A DNA stretch of 45,572 nucleotides from Bacteroidaceae bacterium (GTDB taxonomy: Bacteria > Bacteroidota > Bacteroidia > Bacteroidales > Bacteroidaceae): contig JAFQVS010000036.1 of assembly GCA_017407905.1 (NCBI GenBank), positions 1-45,572 on the forward strand. Reading direction: 5' to 3'. The notes below the pieces were generated by a model, which saw nothing but the letters and a program-made list of their open reading frames with translations, ran no database searches and was not told where the DNA came from. Positions 10,101 to 18,536 of the stretch are shown piece by piece (the stretch's first letter is position 1; the number at the start of each line of letters is the position of its first letter). Position numbers and translations under genes: made by a program.

Positions 10101-10216
10101 GGGTCCTCCAATTTACTCATTTTATATGCCGAATAAAGGCCGCCCAAAAGAAGCACGACAACAAAAAATCGAACAAAATTCCTATTATCGAATGCCCATT
10201 TTCCAAAATCAACCAT
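7097..10216 (-). CDS. RND-family efflux pump, inner-membrane permease
   Basis: The protein has 1039 residues, full length for an AcrB/HAE1-like RND permease. An N-terminal membrane segment (FVVVLLLGGLYSAYK) is followed by a periplasmic porter region beginning with PGASPLEMEKEVTEPLE. The first membrane block (about 335-490) contains GMLVDNAIVIVDG, which carries the proton-relay acidic residue of TM4. A second porter region and a second membrane block (about 860-1035) follow. It uses the proton motive force to drive substrate export together with the adaptor and TolC-like protein of the same operon. It begins 8 bases after the adaptor stop and its end overlaps the upstream candidate start of the channel gene. 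Whether it exports drugs, metals, bile acids or another compound is unresolved. Confidence 0.95.
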   Translation of the reverse strand: MVDFGKWAFDNRNFVRFFVVVLLLGGLYSAYKMSKLEDPEIKVKVVMVVAVRPGASPLEMEKEVTEPLERALGTMADIECVQSWSHADIAFLQVELRPTIKDENLAQCRDVLRHKVFDCAAALPDGTEVFVQDDFNAVYGMFYALTADGCSMRELSDYAVLIQRELTNIDGVGSVALYGGEQECINITLSPERLASLGVSPAEILATLGGHSGTYYAGYYNCGTRRVRIAVADKFRAVEQIEQMIICGHEADRLRLCDVASVTKGFCEPHGNRMKFNGKPAVGIAVAAASGSDILKVGAAVGKRLGQLLGDELPAGVECRAVFYQPDRVKEALADFFVNLLESLAIVLLVLMLTMGLRSGIIIGATLLTIVVGTFLVLSLLDGSMQRVSLAAFILAMGMLVDNAIVIVDGILNDLGRGRARREAMTATGRRTALPLLGATLIAILAFLPIFLSPDTAGVYVRDLFIVLAVSLLLSWLLALTHVPLMADRLLRVRDAAGDKEPRYDGWPHRVLRRSLGFCLRHKSLAVLCVVLLLAASMIGFGYVRQGFFPDMTYDQLYMEYKLPEGTSSERVEEDLRRIGEYLAARDEVTDVTTSIGATPARYNLVRSIATPSPSYGELIVSFVSPEALDDDIAEIQDYLTRHYPEAYVKLKKYNIMYKKYPIELRLTGPDVEALNSLADSVRRIMARLPELRLVTTDWDAKQPFMEADYNQMTASASGVGREDISVSLLAAAGGVPVGRFYDEGNENIIYLKCAAEGGRQIDNLENVPIFSMLPNVVGLIDDEWLSLLMSGALRREQIIRRLNETTRLSALGSGVNIKWEYPTIARYNGRRTLTLMCSPCDGTETEAARQRLSAALDTVILPAGYSLSWGGEKEAKEQTMHYLFGQLPPGVILIVAVLILLFKDYRRPLIILCCVPLPAVGIVAGMLLSGKVFNFCAIVGALGLMGMLMKNCIVLMDEINLQTSAGVPTARALVESACSRLRPVLMASLTTILGMIPLLGDDLFGSLAVTIMGGLLFSTLATLVCLPLFYAIFFKVKC

Positions 10217-10224
10217 AAAAGAGC

Positions 10225-11247
10225 CTAATTATTTATTGGTAAAGGGCTTACGCGCCTATTTTCGTCCACGGCGTGCACCCCGCCCGATACAACAATCTCG
10301 CCCGCCGACAGCCCCGAGGCCACGGTGGCCCATCCGTCGGTGTGCAGGGCCGATACTCGTACCCGACGCAGTGTCGCCCTGCCATCGGCAACCACCCACA
10401 CACAATCCTCATCACCCTTGCGAAAAAGCGCCTCGACAGGCACCTCGACAGCCTCGTCCCCGGCACCACGCACAAAGACCTCGACCACCGCCGAGAGCCC
10501 CACAGAGACCTCCTCGCCCATCGTCGCAGGCAGCGCCAGCCGCACGGCATACAACTGATTGGCATTAACGTCGGGCGAGATATTTATTAAGGTCAGCGGC
10601 ACGGGAGCATCAAGAAAATCGAACCTTGCGGCGAAAGAGAGAATCTCTTTGCGTCGGCGATAGAGCGAGGCGGGAATGTGAATAAGAAGCTCGGGAGCCT
10701 CGGACGATTGCAGCCTCACAACGGGCACTCCCGCCGCAACCACCGCAGGCGGGCGAAAGAGAGTGCGCACCACCGCCCCGTCGAATGGGGCACGCAATTC
10801 CGTATCGGCAAGCGCACTTTTTGCATTATCGTATTTTGCAGTAATCTGTTGCAGGCCGTAGCGCGCCTTGTCATACTCGGCAGCGGTAATTACCGAGTCG
10901 GCATAAAGGAGAAAGGCCCTCTCGGCGTCGGCTTTTATGCGTCGATACTCGGCCTCGGCGGCTTGCAGTTGCAATTCGTAGTCGCGTTCGTCGAGCCGGG
11001 CTATCGGCTCATCCCGCCTTACGCGGTCGCCCTCCGAGACAAACAGCACACTCAGCCTACCGCCCACCTTAAAGGCCAAATTAACCTCACGCGCAGCCTT
11101 TACCCGCGCCGGAAACATCAGAGGCCGCCCCGATGAGGCGATGCGCACCGTGTCGCACTTAACCCACAGGCTCGTCCGACGGGGAGTGGCAGGATTGTCG
11201 CAGGCGGCAAGCATTAACAATAACACGACAAAAAGAGATATTCTCAT
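10225..11247 (-). CDS. RND efflux periplasmic adaptor (membrane fusion protein), lipoprotein
   Basis: The start at 11247 is chosen because it gives a clean lipoprotein signal (MRISLFVVLLLMLAAC, lipidated Cys16); the frame stays open further upstream without a signal. The mature protein (340 residues in total) has the HlyD/AcrA layout: a lipoyl/barrel-sandwich half (VNLAFKVGGRL, LFVSEGDRVRRDE), an alpha-hairpin (about 90-150), and the returning half (ELRAPFDGAVVRTLF). Beta-barrel and membrane-proximal domains follow, ending with GLSAGEIVVSGGVHAV. It would bridge the inner-membrane pump and the outer-membrane channel encoded directly downstream. It is the first gene of the operon. A few bases before the start is a T-rich stretch, but no clear -7/-33 promoter was recognised upstream. 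Confidence 0.93.
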   Translation of the reverse strand: MRISLFVVLLLMLAACDNPATPRRTSLWVKCDTVRIASSGRPLMFPARVKAAREVNLAFKVGGRLSVLFVSEGDRVRRDEPIARLDERDYELQLQAAEAEYRRIKADAERAFLLYADSVITAAEYDKARYGLQQITAKYDNAKSALADTELRAPFDGAVVRTLFRPPAVVAAGVPVVRLQSSEAPELLIHIPASLYRRRKEILSFAARFDFLDAPVPLTLINISPDVNANQLYAVRLALPATMGEEVSVGLSAVVEVFVRGAGDEAVEVPVEALFRKGDEDCVWVVADGRATLRRVRVSALHTDGWATVASGLSAGEIVVSGGVHAVDENRRVSPLPINN

Positions 11248-11423
11248 AAAAACAGACTGTTTAACAGGCAGCAAAAAAATGCCCCCTAAAAAAGGAAAGC
11301 CTTGCATTACAATCCTTACGCCCAAAGAGAGCAATATGTTCGATTATCCCCAACTATTTTATCAAAAATTTAACTATTTTCAGTAATTACAATCGCATCT
11401 CTTCTCAAAAAGGGTGTATATAA

Positions 11424-11459
11424 AAAATCCGCTACAGATACTACTCTGTAACGGATTTT
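11424..11459 (-). terminator. Intrinsic terminator after phosphoglucomutase
   Basis: Arms AAAATCCGCTACAG (11424-11437) and CTGTAACGGATTTT (11446-11459) pair with one mismatch. On the minus strand the stem is followed by TTTTTTATA. It lies about 75 bases beyond the stop of the phosphoglucomutase gene. Confidence 0.75.
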
Positions 11460-11532
11460 ACAATATTTATCGTGGCAGTGTCTCATACTCTCGGACGGGC
11501 CCGGAGAAGACGACACTTCACTCTCAGCCTTC

Positions 11533-13272
11533 TCAAATACCCATTGCCTCCTTCATCTTGACAATAAGAGCATCGGCAGCAGCAGTGGCAGCCTCAAACT
11601 CGTCGCGGTTGTTCATAACACCCTTAGCCTCGATGTAGAATTTAATCTTAGGCTCGGTTCCCGAGGGACGAACAGATACCTTATTGCCGCTCTCGGTGAA
11701 ATACTGAAGAACATTCGAGGGCTCGGGCATATCAATGTCGGTAACGTTACCCTCGGCGTCAGTCTGCTTCATAGCCTTGAAGTCCTTGTAGCAAACAACC
11801 TTCTCGCCTGCCATCTCTTTCAGAGGATTAGCGCGGAAATTCTCCATCATCTGACGAATCTCGTCGGCGCCACTCTTTCCGGGCTTAACCACATTCACGG
11901 TAACCTCTTTCGAGAAGCCATACTCGACATAAATATCCATCAGCAGCTCGTAGAGGCTCTTGCCGTTGTCCTTAGCCCAAGCAGCAACCTCGGCAATGAG
12001 ACTGCAAGCCGATACTGCATCTTTGTCGCGGCAGAAATCCTCGGCCAAGAATCCGAAGCTCTCCTCGCCTCCACCGATATATTTTGCAATGCCCTCGTTG
12101 TCGCGAATAACCTTAGCAATCCATTTGAAGCCTGTGTAGCAGTCGTACATCTTAAGGTTGTTCTTCTCGGCAATATTCTTAATAACCTCTGTTGTAACGA
12201 TGGTCTTTACAACAAACTCCTTACCTGTCATCTTACCCAATTTTGTGTATTGTGTAATAATGTAGTAGAGGAACATCATACAAGTTTGGTTACCGTTGAT
12301 AATCATCCACTCGCCCTTATCGTTCTTGCACGAGATTGCCAGACGGTCGGCGTCGGGGTCGGATGCCATCACAAGGTCGGCGTCAATCTCTTTGGCAAGA
12401 TTGATAGCCATTGTCATAGCCTCGGGGTTCTCGGGGTTGGGCGATACCACTGTGGGGAAATTACCGTCCTTTATCATCTGCTCCTCGACACAGTGGATAT
12501 TCTCGAAGCCCCAACGACGAAGCGACGAGGGGATGAGCACGCGGCCGCAACCGTGGATGGGAGTATAGACAATCTTAAGGTCTTTGTGGCGCTCTATTAC
12601 CTCGGGGTCGATGATGAGTGTCTTTACCTCGTCGAGGAAAGCATTGTCAACATCCTCGCCGATAATCTGAATGAGCTCGGGGTTGCCCTGAAATTTAATA
12701 TCCTCGACCTTTACGCTCTCAACATTTTTAATTGTGTTTACGTCGTGCGGCGAGAGCATCTGTGCGCCGTCGTCCCAATAAGCCTTGTAACCGTTGTACT
12801 CCTTGGGGTTGTGGCTGGCTGTGATATTAACACCACTCTGACAGCCGAGGTAACGGATGGCGTAAGAAATCTCGGGGGTGGGACGCAGGTCCTCGAAAAG
12901 ATAAACTTTTATACCATTGGCCGAGAAGATGTTAGCTGAAATTTCGGCAAACAGACGGCTGTTGTTACGGCAGTCGTGGCCCACAACAACAGAAATCTGC
13001 TCAAGGTCTTTGAAGCACTCGTTCAGATAGTTGGCCAATCCCTGTGTGGCACGACCCACTGTATAGATGTTCATACGGTTGCTTCCTGCGCCCATAATAC
13101 CGCGCAAGCCACCTGTACCAAACTCAAGCTCCTTGTAGAAAGCATCAATAAGGGGGGTCTTATCCTCGTTGTCGAGCATAGCCTGAACCTCCTTACGTGT
13201 TTCCTCGTCATAAGCGGGAGAGAGCCACTCGTTGGCCTTCTCTGTTACCATTTTAATAAGTTCCTGATCCAT
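11533..13272 (-). CDS. Phospho-sugar mutase (phosphoglucomutase / phosphomannomutase family)
   Basis: At 579 residues this matches the long bacterial alpha-D-phosphohexomutases (PgcA-like, about 580 residues). All signature elements are present: GTGGLRGIMG at 52-61, the phosphoserine loop TASHNPKEYNG (Ser153), the metal loop SDPDADR (Asp305, 307, 309), the sugar-specificity loop GGGEESFGF near 395-403, and the phosphate-binding loop RPSGTEPKI near 540. It interconverts glucose-1-phosphate and glucose-6-phosphate (or the mannose pair), feeding nucleotide-sugar synthesis. The single GEESFGF loop favours glucose, which is inference. It is transcribed alone and sits just downstream of the flippase/peptidase operon, so supply of sugar-1-phosphate for the nearby glycan genes is plausible. 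Confidence 0.95.
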   Translation of the reverse strand: MDQELIKMVTEKANEWLSPAYDEETRKEVQAMLDNEDKTPLIDAFYKELEFGTGGLRGIMGAGSNRMNIYTVGRATQGLANYLNECFKDLEQISVVVGHDCRNNSRLFAEISANIFSANGIKVYLFEDLRPTPEISYAIRYLGCQSGVNITASHNPKEYNGYKAYWDDGAQMLSPHDVNTIKNVESVKVEDIKFQGNPELIQIIGEDVDNAFLDEVKTLIIDPEVIERHKDLKIVYTPIHGCGRVLIPSSLRRWGFENIHCVEEQMIKDGNFPTVVSPNPENPEAMTMAINLAKEIDADLVMASDPDADRLAISCKNDKGEWMIINGNQTCMMFLYYIITQYTKLGKMTGKEFVVKTIVTTEVIKNIAEKNNLKMYDCYTGFKWIAKVIRDNEGIAKYIGGGEESFGFLAEDFCRDKDAVSACSLIAEVAAWAKDNGKSLYELLMDIYVEYGFSKEVTVNVVKPGKSGADEIRQMMENFRANPLKEMAGEKVVCYKDFKAMKQTDAEGNVTDIDMPEPSNVLQYFTESGNKVSVRPSGTEPKIKFYIEAKGVMNNRDEFEAATAAADALIVKMKEAMGI

Positions 13273-13399
13273 AGATTTTTATTATTAAGTTAGTTAGAAA
13301 TATCTATCCGTTGGCACACAATATCACATAAAATGAACACATTTTCTGTAACATCGGGTAAAGATATATATATTTTTTAACAAATTCAAAAAAGTTTAA

Positions 13400-15046
13400 T
13401 TATTTCGCCGCAGGAACAAGATATTTATCGCCTGTCTGCTCGACGAGTTGCTTTTTGTAAGCCTCGGGATAGCCGGGGCGGCTCACACGTGCGCCGATTC
13501 CCGTCGATGAGCGGTGGAAGCGTCCGTTAGTCTCGGGCTTTACAACAAGGTCGTTATATTTAACTATGATAAACTCGCCAAAAGCTTTCCACTCAGTAAG
13601 AGCAGTCTCGGCGGCGCAGCAGGTAAAGTCGTTGAGCATCTTCACCGCATATTTTGGAGAGTTTCCGATTGAAGCAAGCGCCTCTCGCTCAACCTCTTTA
13701 CTCTGATTATAGATGCGTGTCTCAAGCTCGCCCTGCACCTTGCGCATATCATCAATCACCATCGAATATTTGGGATAAATCATATTGGCCACCCAATTGA
13801 ACACCCAGAATGACGACTTCCACGAGAATGTTACAGGGTCGGCATACTCGGCAGCGTAGCAATCGGGGATTGTGGTTGTGCAGCAATATACGGGAGTATA
13901 TACAACCATATTCGAGTCATCGGTACCGAACCACATTACACCGCCTATGGCGTTGGGCAAGAAACTGCGCAACTGCGCCACAAAAGTAAATGCAGTCTGG
14001 AAAGTAGATATTGGGCGCTCGTTGAAATACTCCTTGCCCTCGTATTTGAAGCTCAGAGGCGAGAGACGATAAGGCATATTAAAGATGCCGCCGCCAATAT
14101 CCTGTGTAACGTCAAAAGGAGTACCCTCGTAGTGGTCGCGCATACCTCTTTGAACATCCTGAAGCGAGAGTTTCTGCTTGGGCTTTACATACAGAGGCAT
14201 AGGAGTGGCCGTTGCGTCGCCCGAGGCCCACGCAAGATAGTCGTTCATATCAAGGTCGGCATACATATTAAAGAAGCTCCACACGCGAGCATCGCAATAG
14301 CGCAAGCCGCCAAAGTCGGCGGGGCAGTAGGCTGCCGCAAAGTCAAAATCGGCATCTTTTCCATCGAAATAACCCATCTTGCGGGCAAACTTTATAACAT
14401 CCTTCGAGTACATCACATTCTCCTTATCCTTCATATCAAATTTGCGGATGCGCGCCTGATTGGCGTGAGCCGAAATGCAATCGTCGGGTATGCGGATGGC
14501 CACCCACACAGTGCCCTTCTCGACACCACCCTTACCAATCATCTCAAGAATCCACGCCTCATTGGGGTCGGCAATAGAGAAGCTCTCGCCGCTGCTGTAA
14601 TAACCATACTCCTGTGTAAGCGCGGTCATCACCTCGATGGCCTCGCGTGCAGTGCGCGAGCGTTGCAGAGCAATATAAATGAGGCTGCCGTAGTCAATTA
14701 TTCCCGTTGTATCGACAAGCTCCTCGCGGCCGCCGAATGTTGTTTCGGCAATTGCCACCTGATGCTCGTTGATATTTCCCACCACATTATATGTCTGACG
14801 CGCCTCACGTATGCAGCCGAGGAATTTTCCGCTGTCCCAATCATAAACCTCGCGCATTGCGCCCTCGGGGTGTGTGGCAGCAGGAAAATGAGCCACAAAG
14901 CCGCTCATTCCGAAACTGTCGGCACTATACGATACAAACACTGAGCCGTCGGTCGAAGCCTTTTTCCCGACGATAAAATTGGTACACGCCTCGGCCGCAG
15001 CCATCGAGAGTGCGGCGCAGAGGATTGTCATAAATAACTTTTTCAT
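13400..15046 (-). CDS. C69-family (U34) dipeptidase
   Basis: A 548-residue exported protein. The signal peptide ends at ...AAAEA, and Cys21 (ACTNFIVGKKASTDG) begins the mature chain. In the C69 Ntn-hydrolase family this cysteine becomes the N-terminal nucleophile after processing. Further family landmarks are NVVGNINEHQVAIAETTFGG (about 88-107) and EAWILEMIGKGG (about 163-174). The protein hydrolyses dipeptides in the periplasm or at the surface. It lies 21 bases after the M23 peptidase and appears to be the last gene of the flippase-M23-C69 operon, so it might process peptides released from peptidoglycan by the M23 enzyme; that link is inference. No strong terminator was seen after it. Confidence 0.93.
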   Translation of the reverse strand: MKKLFMTILCAALSMAAAEACTNFIVGKKASTDGSVFVSYSADSFGMSGFVAHFPAATHPEGAMREVYDWDSGKFLGCIREARQTYNVVGNINEHQVAIAETTFGGREELVDTTGIIDYGSLIYIALQRSRTAREAIEVMTALTQEYGYYSSGESFSIADPNEAWILEMIGKGGVEKGTVWVAIRIPDDCISAHANQARIRKFDMKDKENVMYSKDVIKFARKMGYFDGKDADFDFAAAYCPADFGGLRYCDARVWSFFNMYADLDMNDYLAWASGDATATPMPLYVKPKQKLSLQDVQRGMRDHYEGTPFDVTQDIGGGIFNMPYRLSPLSFKYEGKEYFNERPISTFQTAFTFVAQLRSFLPNAIGGVMWFGTDDSNMVVYTPVYCCTTTIPDCYAAEYADPVTFSWKSSFWVFNWVANMIYPKYSMVIDDMRKVQGELETRIYNQSKEVEREALASIGNSPKYAVKMLNDFTCCAAETALTEWKAFGEFIIVKYNDLVVKPETNGRFHRSSTGIGARVSRPGYPEAYKKQLVEQTGDKYLVPAAK

Positions 15047-15067
15047 AATAATTCTTTATATATTTAA

Positions 15068-16753
15068 TTAGTATCTAATTTTTTTCTCGACCACGGTAAC
15101 ATTACCCGCATTATCGGTAACGGTCAGATGCAGCGTGTGCACACCGCGTTTTATCTTCTCGCGGCGCATATTGCAGGTTAGACGTCCGCTCTTACTGCTG
15201 TACTCGAACAACACAAAAGCGCCGTCGATAAGCCCCTTGAAGCTCTTTATCCCCCGTCCCTTATCGCCCATAGCGAATGTAATTACGCCGCGGCGCCCCC
15301 ATCGGCGCTCGTCAATGGGACGGAGCGTGGGTGCAAAAGTATCTATTGCAAGGTCGTAACAACCCGTCTGCGAGATATTGGCCGAGACCCAGCCGTCGTA
15401 ATACTCGGCACCCACATTCGAGGAGCCTTTTTGCGTAACGCGGCGCACATAATATTTCTCGTGGGGGATATTATTTAACGTATCGAGCACCTGAAGAGAA
15501 ATTCGGGCACCGCTACGCATAGGATACACCCGGCTGCCTATGCTGTACCGACGCGACACCCCTCGGGCAGCGCTATCCTCCACGACGGCAAGAATAGCAT
15601 TCTCGAAAAGCTCGCCCCGAGGCACCGAGAGCCTCATCCCGGGATAAGAAAATTCATTGTTCAGGAACCAATAAAGATAGTGCGCATCGGGCTCGATGCT
15701 CGTCGGGATAGTGTCGCGCACGCCCAAAATAGTCATTTTGTAGCGGCTCATATTACCGTGATAATCGGCCAGACGAAACTCCACATTATAGGGGCGCTCA
15801 CCGTCGATGGTGAGCCAGCCTCTGTTCCCGTCGGCGCCGAGGATGCGCAGTGGATTATTCTCGTGGATAAATGTATTCTGATACCACTCGCCCCGCTTGC
15901 TGTATCTGTCATAATCGACCCACGCATTTATGAGGCGCGTCTCGCTGCGCGCGTACCCATCCATCTTACTCGCAAAGCGCAGCGAATCATCCACAAACAC
16001 CTCTATCGAATACACCCCGTAGGTATTATGAGTGTTGTCCATATAATCGTTGGCCTTTATCGACAATCCTATTGTGCCCCAAGCCCTTATCGTATCGCGT
16101 AGATGATTGCCCGAGAATTTACGCATCAGCCTCGAATGTTTGCCGTTTATCACCCCTCCGCAAGGATAAGGCGCAAGAGCTACCGAATGAGCACGCGGTG
16201 GACGAGTGTCGCGCAACTGCTTGTGATAGAATCGTATGGGGTTAATCATCTCCTTGCCGCCTGCCGCACGCACCTCGAAATGCAGATGCGGCCCAAAGGA
16301 GTAACCCGTATTTCCGGCAAGAGCAAGCGTCTCGCCCCGCTTCACGGGAAACTCGTATGGCTCAAAGTTAATATCCACAGCAAAAGCCTCCTCGGCATAC
16401 TGCCGTGCGCGCACCCTTGCCGCCACACTATCGGGAAAAGCCTCAAGATGGCCATAAACCGTAATATAGCCATTATCGTGGGTAACGTACAGCGCACGAC
16501 CGTAGCCTCCGGCAGCCACCGAGGCACGCGATATATAACCATCGGCCGGCACACGGATAGGCTTGCCCACCACCCCTTCGGTCTTAAAATCAAGTCCAGC
16601 GTGAAAGTGATTAGAGCGCAATTCACCAAAATTTCCACTCAACAAAAGAGGAAAATCAAAAGGCGCCGCCAAAGAGATACTATCCTGCTGCTGCGAGCAT
16701 AGTCTCACAGGCAGGGCAAGCACAAAGAGCAATATAAAATATAATCTAATCAT
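15068..16753 (-). CDS. M23-family peptidase (LytM-type), exported
   Basis: The protein has 561 residues with a signal peptide (IRLYFILLFVLALPVRLCSQ). The LytM/M23 domain is near the N-terminus. It has HFHAGLDFK (His51 and Asp55 as Zn ligands), the glycine-rich strands GGYGRALYVTHDNGY and VYGHLEAF, then NTGYSFGPHLHFEVR (His156 and His158). All metal ligands are intact, so an active endopeptidase cutting peptidoglycan cross-bridges is expected. The long C-terminal part (about 200-561) contains Ig-like beta segments and ends with LHLTVTDNAGNVTVVEKKIRY. Its ATG overlaps the stop of the flippase gene (ATGA), implying translational coupling. Coupling of an M23 peptidase to a flippase is unusual enough to notice. 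Confidence 0.92.
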   Translation of the reverse strand: MIRLYFILLFVLALPVRLCSQQQDSISLAAPFDFPLLLSGNFGELRSNHFHAGLDFKTEGVVGKPIRVPADGYISRASVAAGGYGRALYVTHDNGYITVYGHLEAFPDSVAARVRARQYAEEAFAVDINFEPYEFPVKRGETLALAGNTGYSFGPHLHFEVRAAGGKEMINPIRFYHKQLRDTRPPRAHSVALAPYPCGGVINGKHSRLMRKFSGNHLRDTIRAWGTIGLSIKANDYMDNTHNTYGVYSIEVFVDDSLRFASKMDGYARSETRLINAWVDYDRYSKRGEWYQNTFIHENNPLRILGADGNRGWLTIDGERPYNVEFRLADYHGNMSRYKMTILGVRDTIPTSIEPDAHYLYWFLNNEFSYPGMRLSVPRGELFENAILAVVEDSAARGVSRRYSIGSRVYPMRSGARISLQVLDTLNNIPHEKYYVRRVTQKGSSNVGAEYYDGWVSANISQTGCYDLAIDTFAPTLRPIDERRWGRRGVITFAMGDKGRGIKSFKGLIDGAFVLFEYSSKSGRLTCNMRREKIKRGVHTLHLTVTDNAGNVTVVEKKIRY

Positions 16754-18273
16754 TTCCGTCTCCCAATTTTTCCCTTAATTTTCCTCACAATAGTATCGAA
16801 AAAATTTGAATATTTCTGCAACATATACATTGATATTACAGCCGACAAAAGACAGCACACACCGCTCGCAAGCCAATAGACAAGCGTCGAGGGCTGCACA
16901 AGCGACACAGCAAGCGCCGCAATCATCAGCGGCGACTGCAACACAAAATAACAGACCACACGACGCGAGAGAGTAAAGCCATACTTTAGACGCGCAGCAG
17001 CATAGACAATGATAAAATCGACAAGATGCGTAAGCGCAATTCCCACACCAACGCCCAACATTCCCGCCACATCGTACCCCAACAGCACAAGCGCCACGAG
17101 CAACACATTATACACCGATTCGAGCCCCAAAAAGAGCAACGAATCGCTCTGTGCAAGCGGCAGAAAGGAAATTGGGAAAGTCATCGTGCGCATAAACATT
17201 CCCAGCATTGCCACCTGCGCCATCACAACAGCCGGTGAGAAAGCACTCTTATACAGCAGAGGAATAAGCACAGGCATTGCCACCATAAACGCCATAAGCG
17301 CAGGCGATTGAATGAGCAGCTGCACCTCGACCTGTTCGTTTATCATACTGTTGCGCACAGAGACACGCCCGGCCACTCCCGAAAGACGCGGATAATAATC
17401 CGAGTCGAGCGCAGCGAACAGCACCCCCGGGAGCATCGTAACCATCGCCAGCCCCGCGGTGAAAAGTCCCGCCGTCTCGCCGTCGCCAATATCCGAGAGC
17501 ATAGCACAAATAAGCCACATTGCACACGACGCAAGAATAGAGGCATAAATATACCCCGCACCCAATTTCACCATATCCCGTCCCTCGCGCAGAAGGCTCG
17601 GCGAAAAGGGCGACACACGGTATCTGTACAGCGGGCACGAAAAATAGAGCAGCACCCCCATCTGCAAAAAAGCAGCAAGCAGAATAGTCGGAAAAATTCC
17701 GCCCACCCCCATAATATAATACAGCGGCACCGCAACCACAAGCGATATTAGAGCAGTGGCAAACGTATATACAGCCACCTTATTTAGTTGCTTTATTCCG
17801 CGCAAGATAGCAAGCTCGCCATTCGACACCGCCATAAAAAATACCACAGGCGCAAGCATCAAGAAGCGCGGCAGATAATAAGCGTGATTATCACCAAAAA
17901 TCCACTCACTGATAAAAGGCGTAACACACAGCATAAGCAACATTCCCACAACACCCGTGAGAAAAGCCACACTGCGCACCACCCTGACACAGCGCTCCAC
18001 CCTTTGCGCATCGCAATTCTCGTAAGCATCGGCCACAGTCCTTATGGCGCTGAACGAGAGGCTGAGCCCCGTGCAGTCGCTAAACATCTGTATAGTGCGG
18101 TTAAAAATAGCAATCAGCGAGAGGCCCGAGACGCCCAAAAGCACACTCGTAACCTTATTGCGCACCAAATTCAGGAGCATAGACACCCCTTGTGCCCCCC
18201 CGAAAATACCAAGATATTTCACAGTGCGAGCATAGCTTCCCTGCTGCACATTTTTATCACTCGATTCGCCCAT
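16750..18273 (-). CDS. Polysaccharide/O-antigen flippase (Wzx-like, MOP superfamily)
   Basis: The 507-residue protein is a polytopic membrane protein with about 12-14 hydrophobic segments. It starts with KYLGIFGGAQGVSMLLNLVRNKVTSVLLG, a pattern typical of Wzx-type lipid-linked oligosaccharide translocases, given here only to locate the first segment (19-47). The C-terminus ends in a basic tail (KIKGKIGRRK). It would move undecaprenyl-linked glycan repeat units across the inner membrane. A good promoter (18352-18383) sits about 80 bases upstream, and the gene heads the operon with the M23 and C69 peptidases. The divergently transcribed neighbours are three glycosyltransferases, which supports a role in surface-glycan export. 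The substrate is unknown. Confidence 0.9.
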   Translation of the reverse strand: MGESSDKNVQQGSYARTVKYLGIFGGAQGVSMLLNLVRNKVTSVLLGVSGLSLIAIFNRTIQMFSDCTGLSLSFSAIRTVADAYENCDAQRVERCVRVVRSVAFLTGVVGMLLMLCVTPFISEWIFGDNHAYYLPRFLMLAPVVFFMAVSNGELAILRGIKQLNKVAVYTFATALISLVVAVPLYYIMGVGGIFPTILLAAFLQMGVLLYFSCPLYRYRVSPFSPSLLREGRDMVKLGAGYIYASILASCAMWLICAMLSDIGDGETAGLFTAGLAMVTMLPGVLFAALDSDYYPRLSGVAGRVSVRNSMINEQVEVQLLIQSPALMAFMVAMPVLIPLLYKSAFSPAVVMAQVAMLGMFMRTMTFPISFLPLAQSDSLLFLGLESVYNVLLVALVLLGYDVAGMLGVGVGIALTHLVDFIIVYAAARLKYGFTLSRRVVCYFVLQSPLMIAALAVSLVQPSTLVYWLASGVCCLLSAVISMYMLQKYSNFFDTIVRKIKGKIGRRK

Positions 18274-18351
18274 TGCGAAAAAAACACCAAATTAAAAGCA
18301 GAAGGCACGTCGATACAATCACACACAATGCCTCTAATTTACAAATTTGTG

Positions 18352-18383
18352 CGAAAATACGAAAAACCAGCAAGATACACAAA
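18352..18383 (-). promoter_or_regulatory. Bacteroidota promoter for the flippase operon
   Basis: On the minus strand a TTTG element (18383-18380) is separated by exactly 20 bases from TATTTTCG (18359-18352), matching the TTTG-N20-TAnnTTTG form with one difference. A small hairpin with a TAAA loop (ACAAGG/CTTTGT) overlaps the -33 element and resembles the hairpin of the arrays at 29.3 and 33.0 kb. Confidence 0.65.
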
Positions 18384-18487
18384 GTTTACCTTGTTTATTT
18401 CGGCCGACACACAACAAAGAAGCGACAAAAAACCACCCCACCCCAAAAAAAGCACCCCCGAAAAGCAAAAACAACCAAAAAAGATAT

Positions 18488-18495
18488 TATCTTCG
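18488..18495 (+). promoter_or_regulatory. -7 box for the glycosyltransferase operon
   Basis: TATCTTCG stands 41 bases upstream of the first glycosyltransferase ATG (18537) and fits the Bacteroidota -7 form TAnnTTTG with one change. No TTTG was found about 20 bases upstream, where the sequence is a run of A-rich codon-like triplets. The region 18274-18536 therefore holds divergent promoters for the flippase and glycosyltransferase operons. Confidence 0.5.
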
Positions 18496-18536
18496 CAAAT
18501 AAATTAAAAAGAACGCGCAAAGCATCCACAAGCAAG

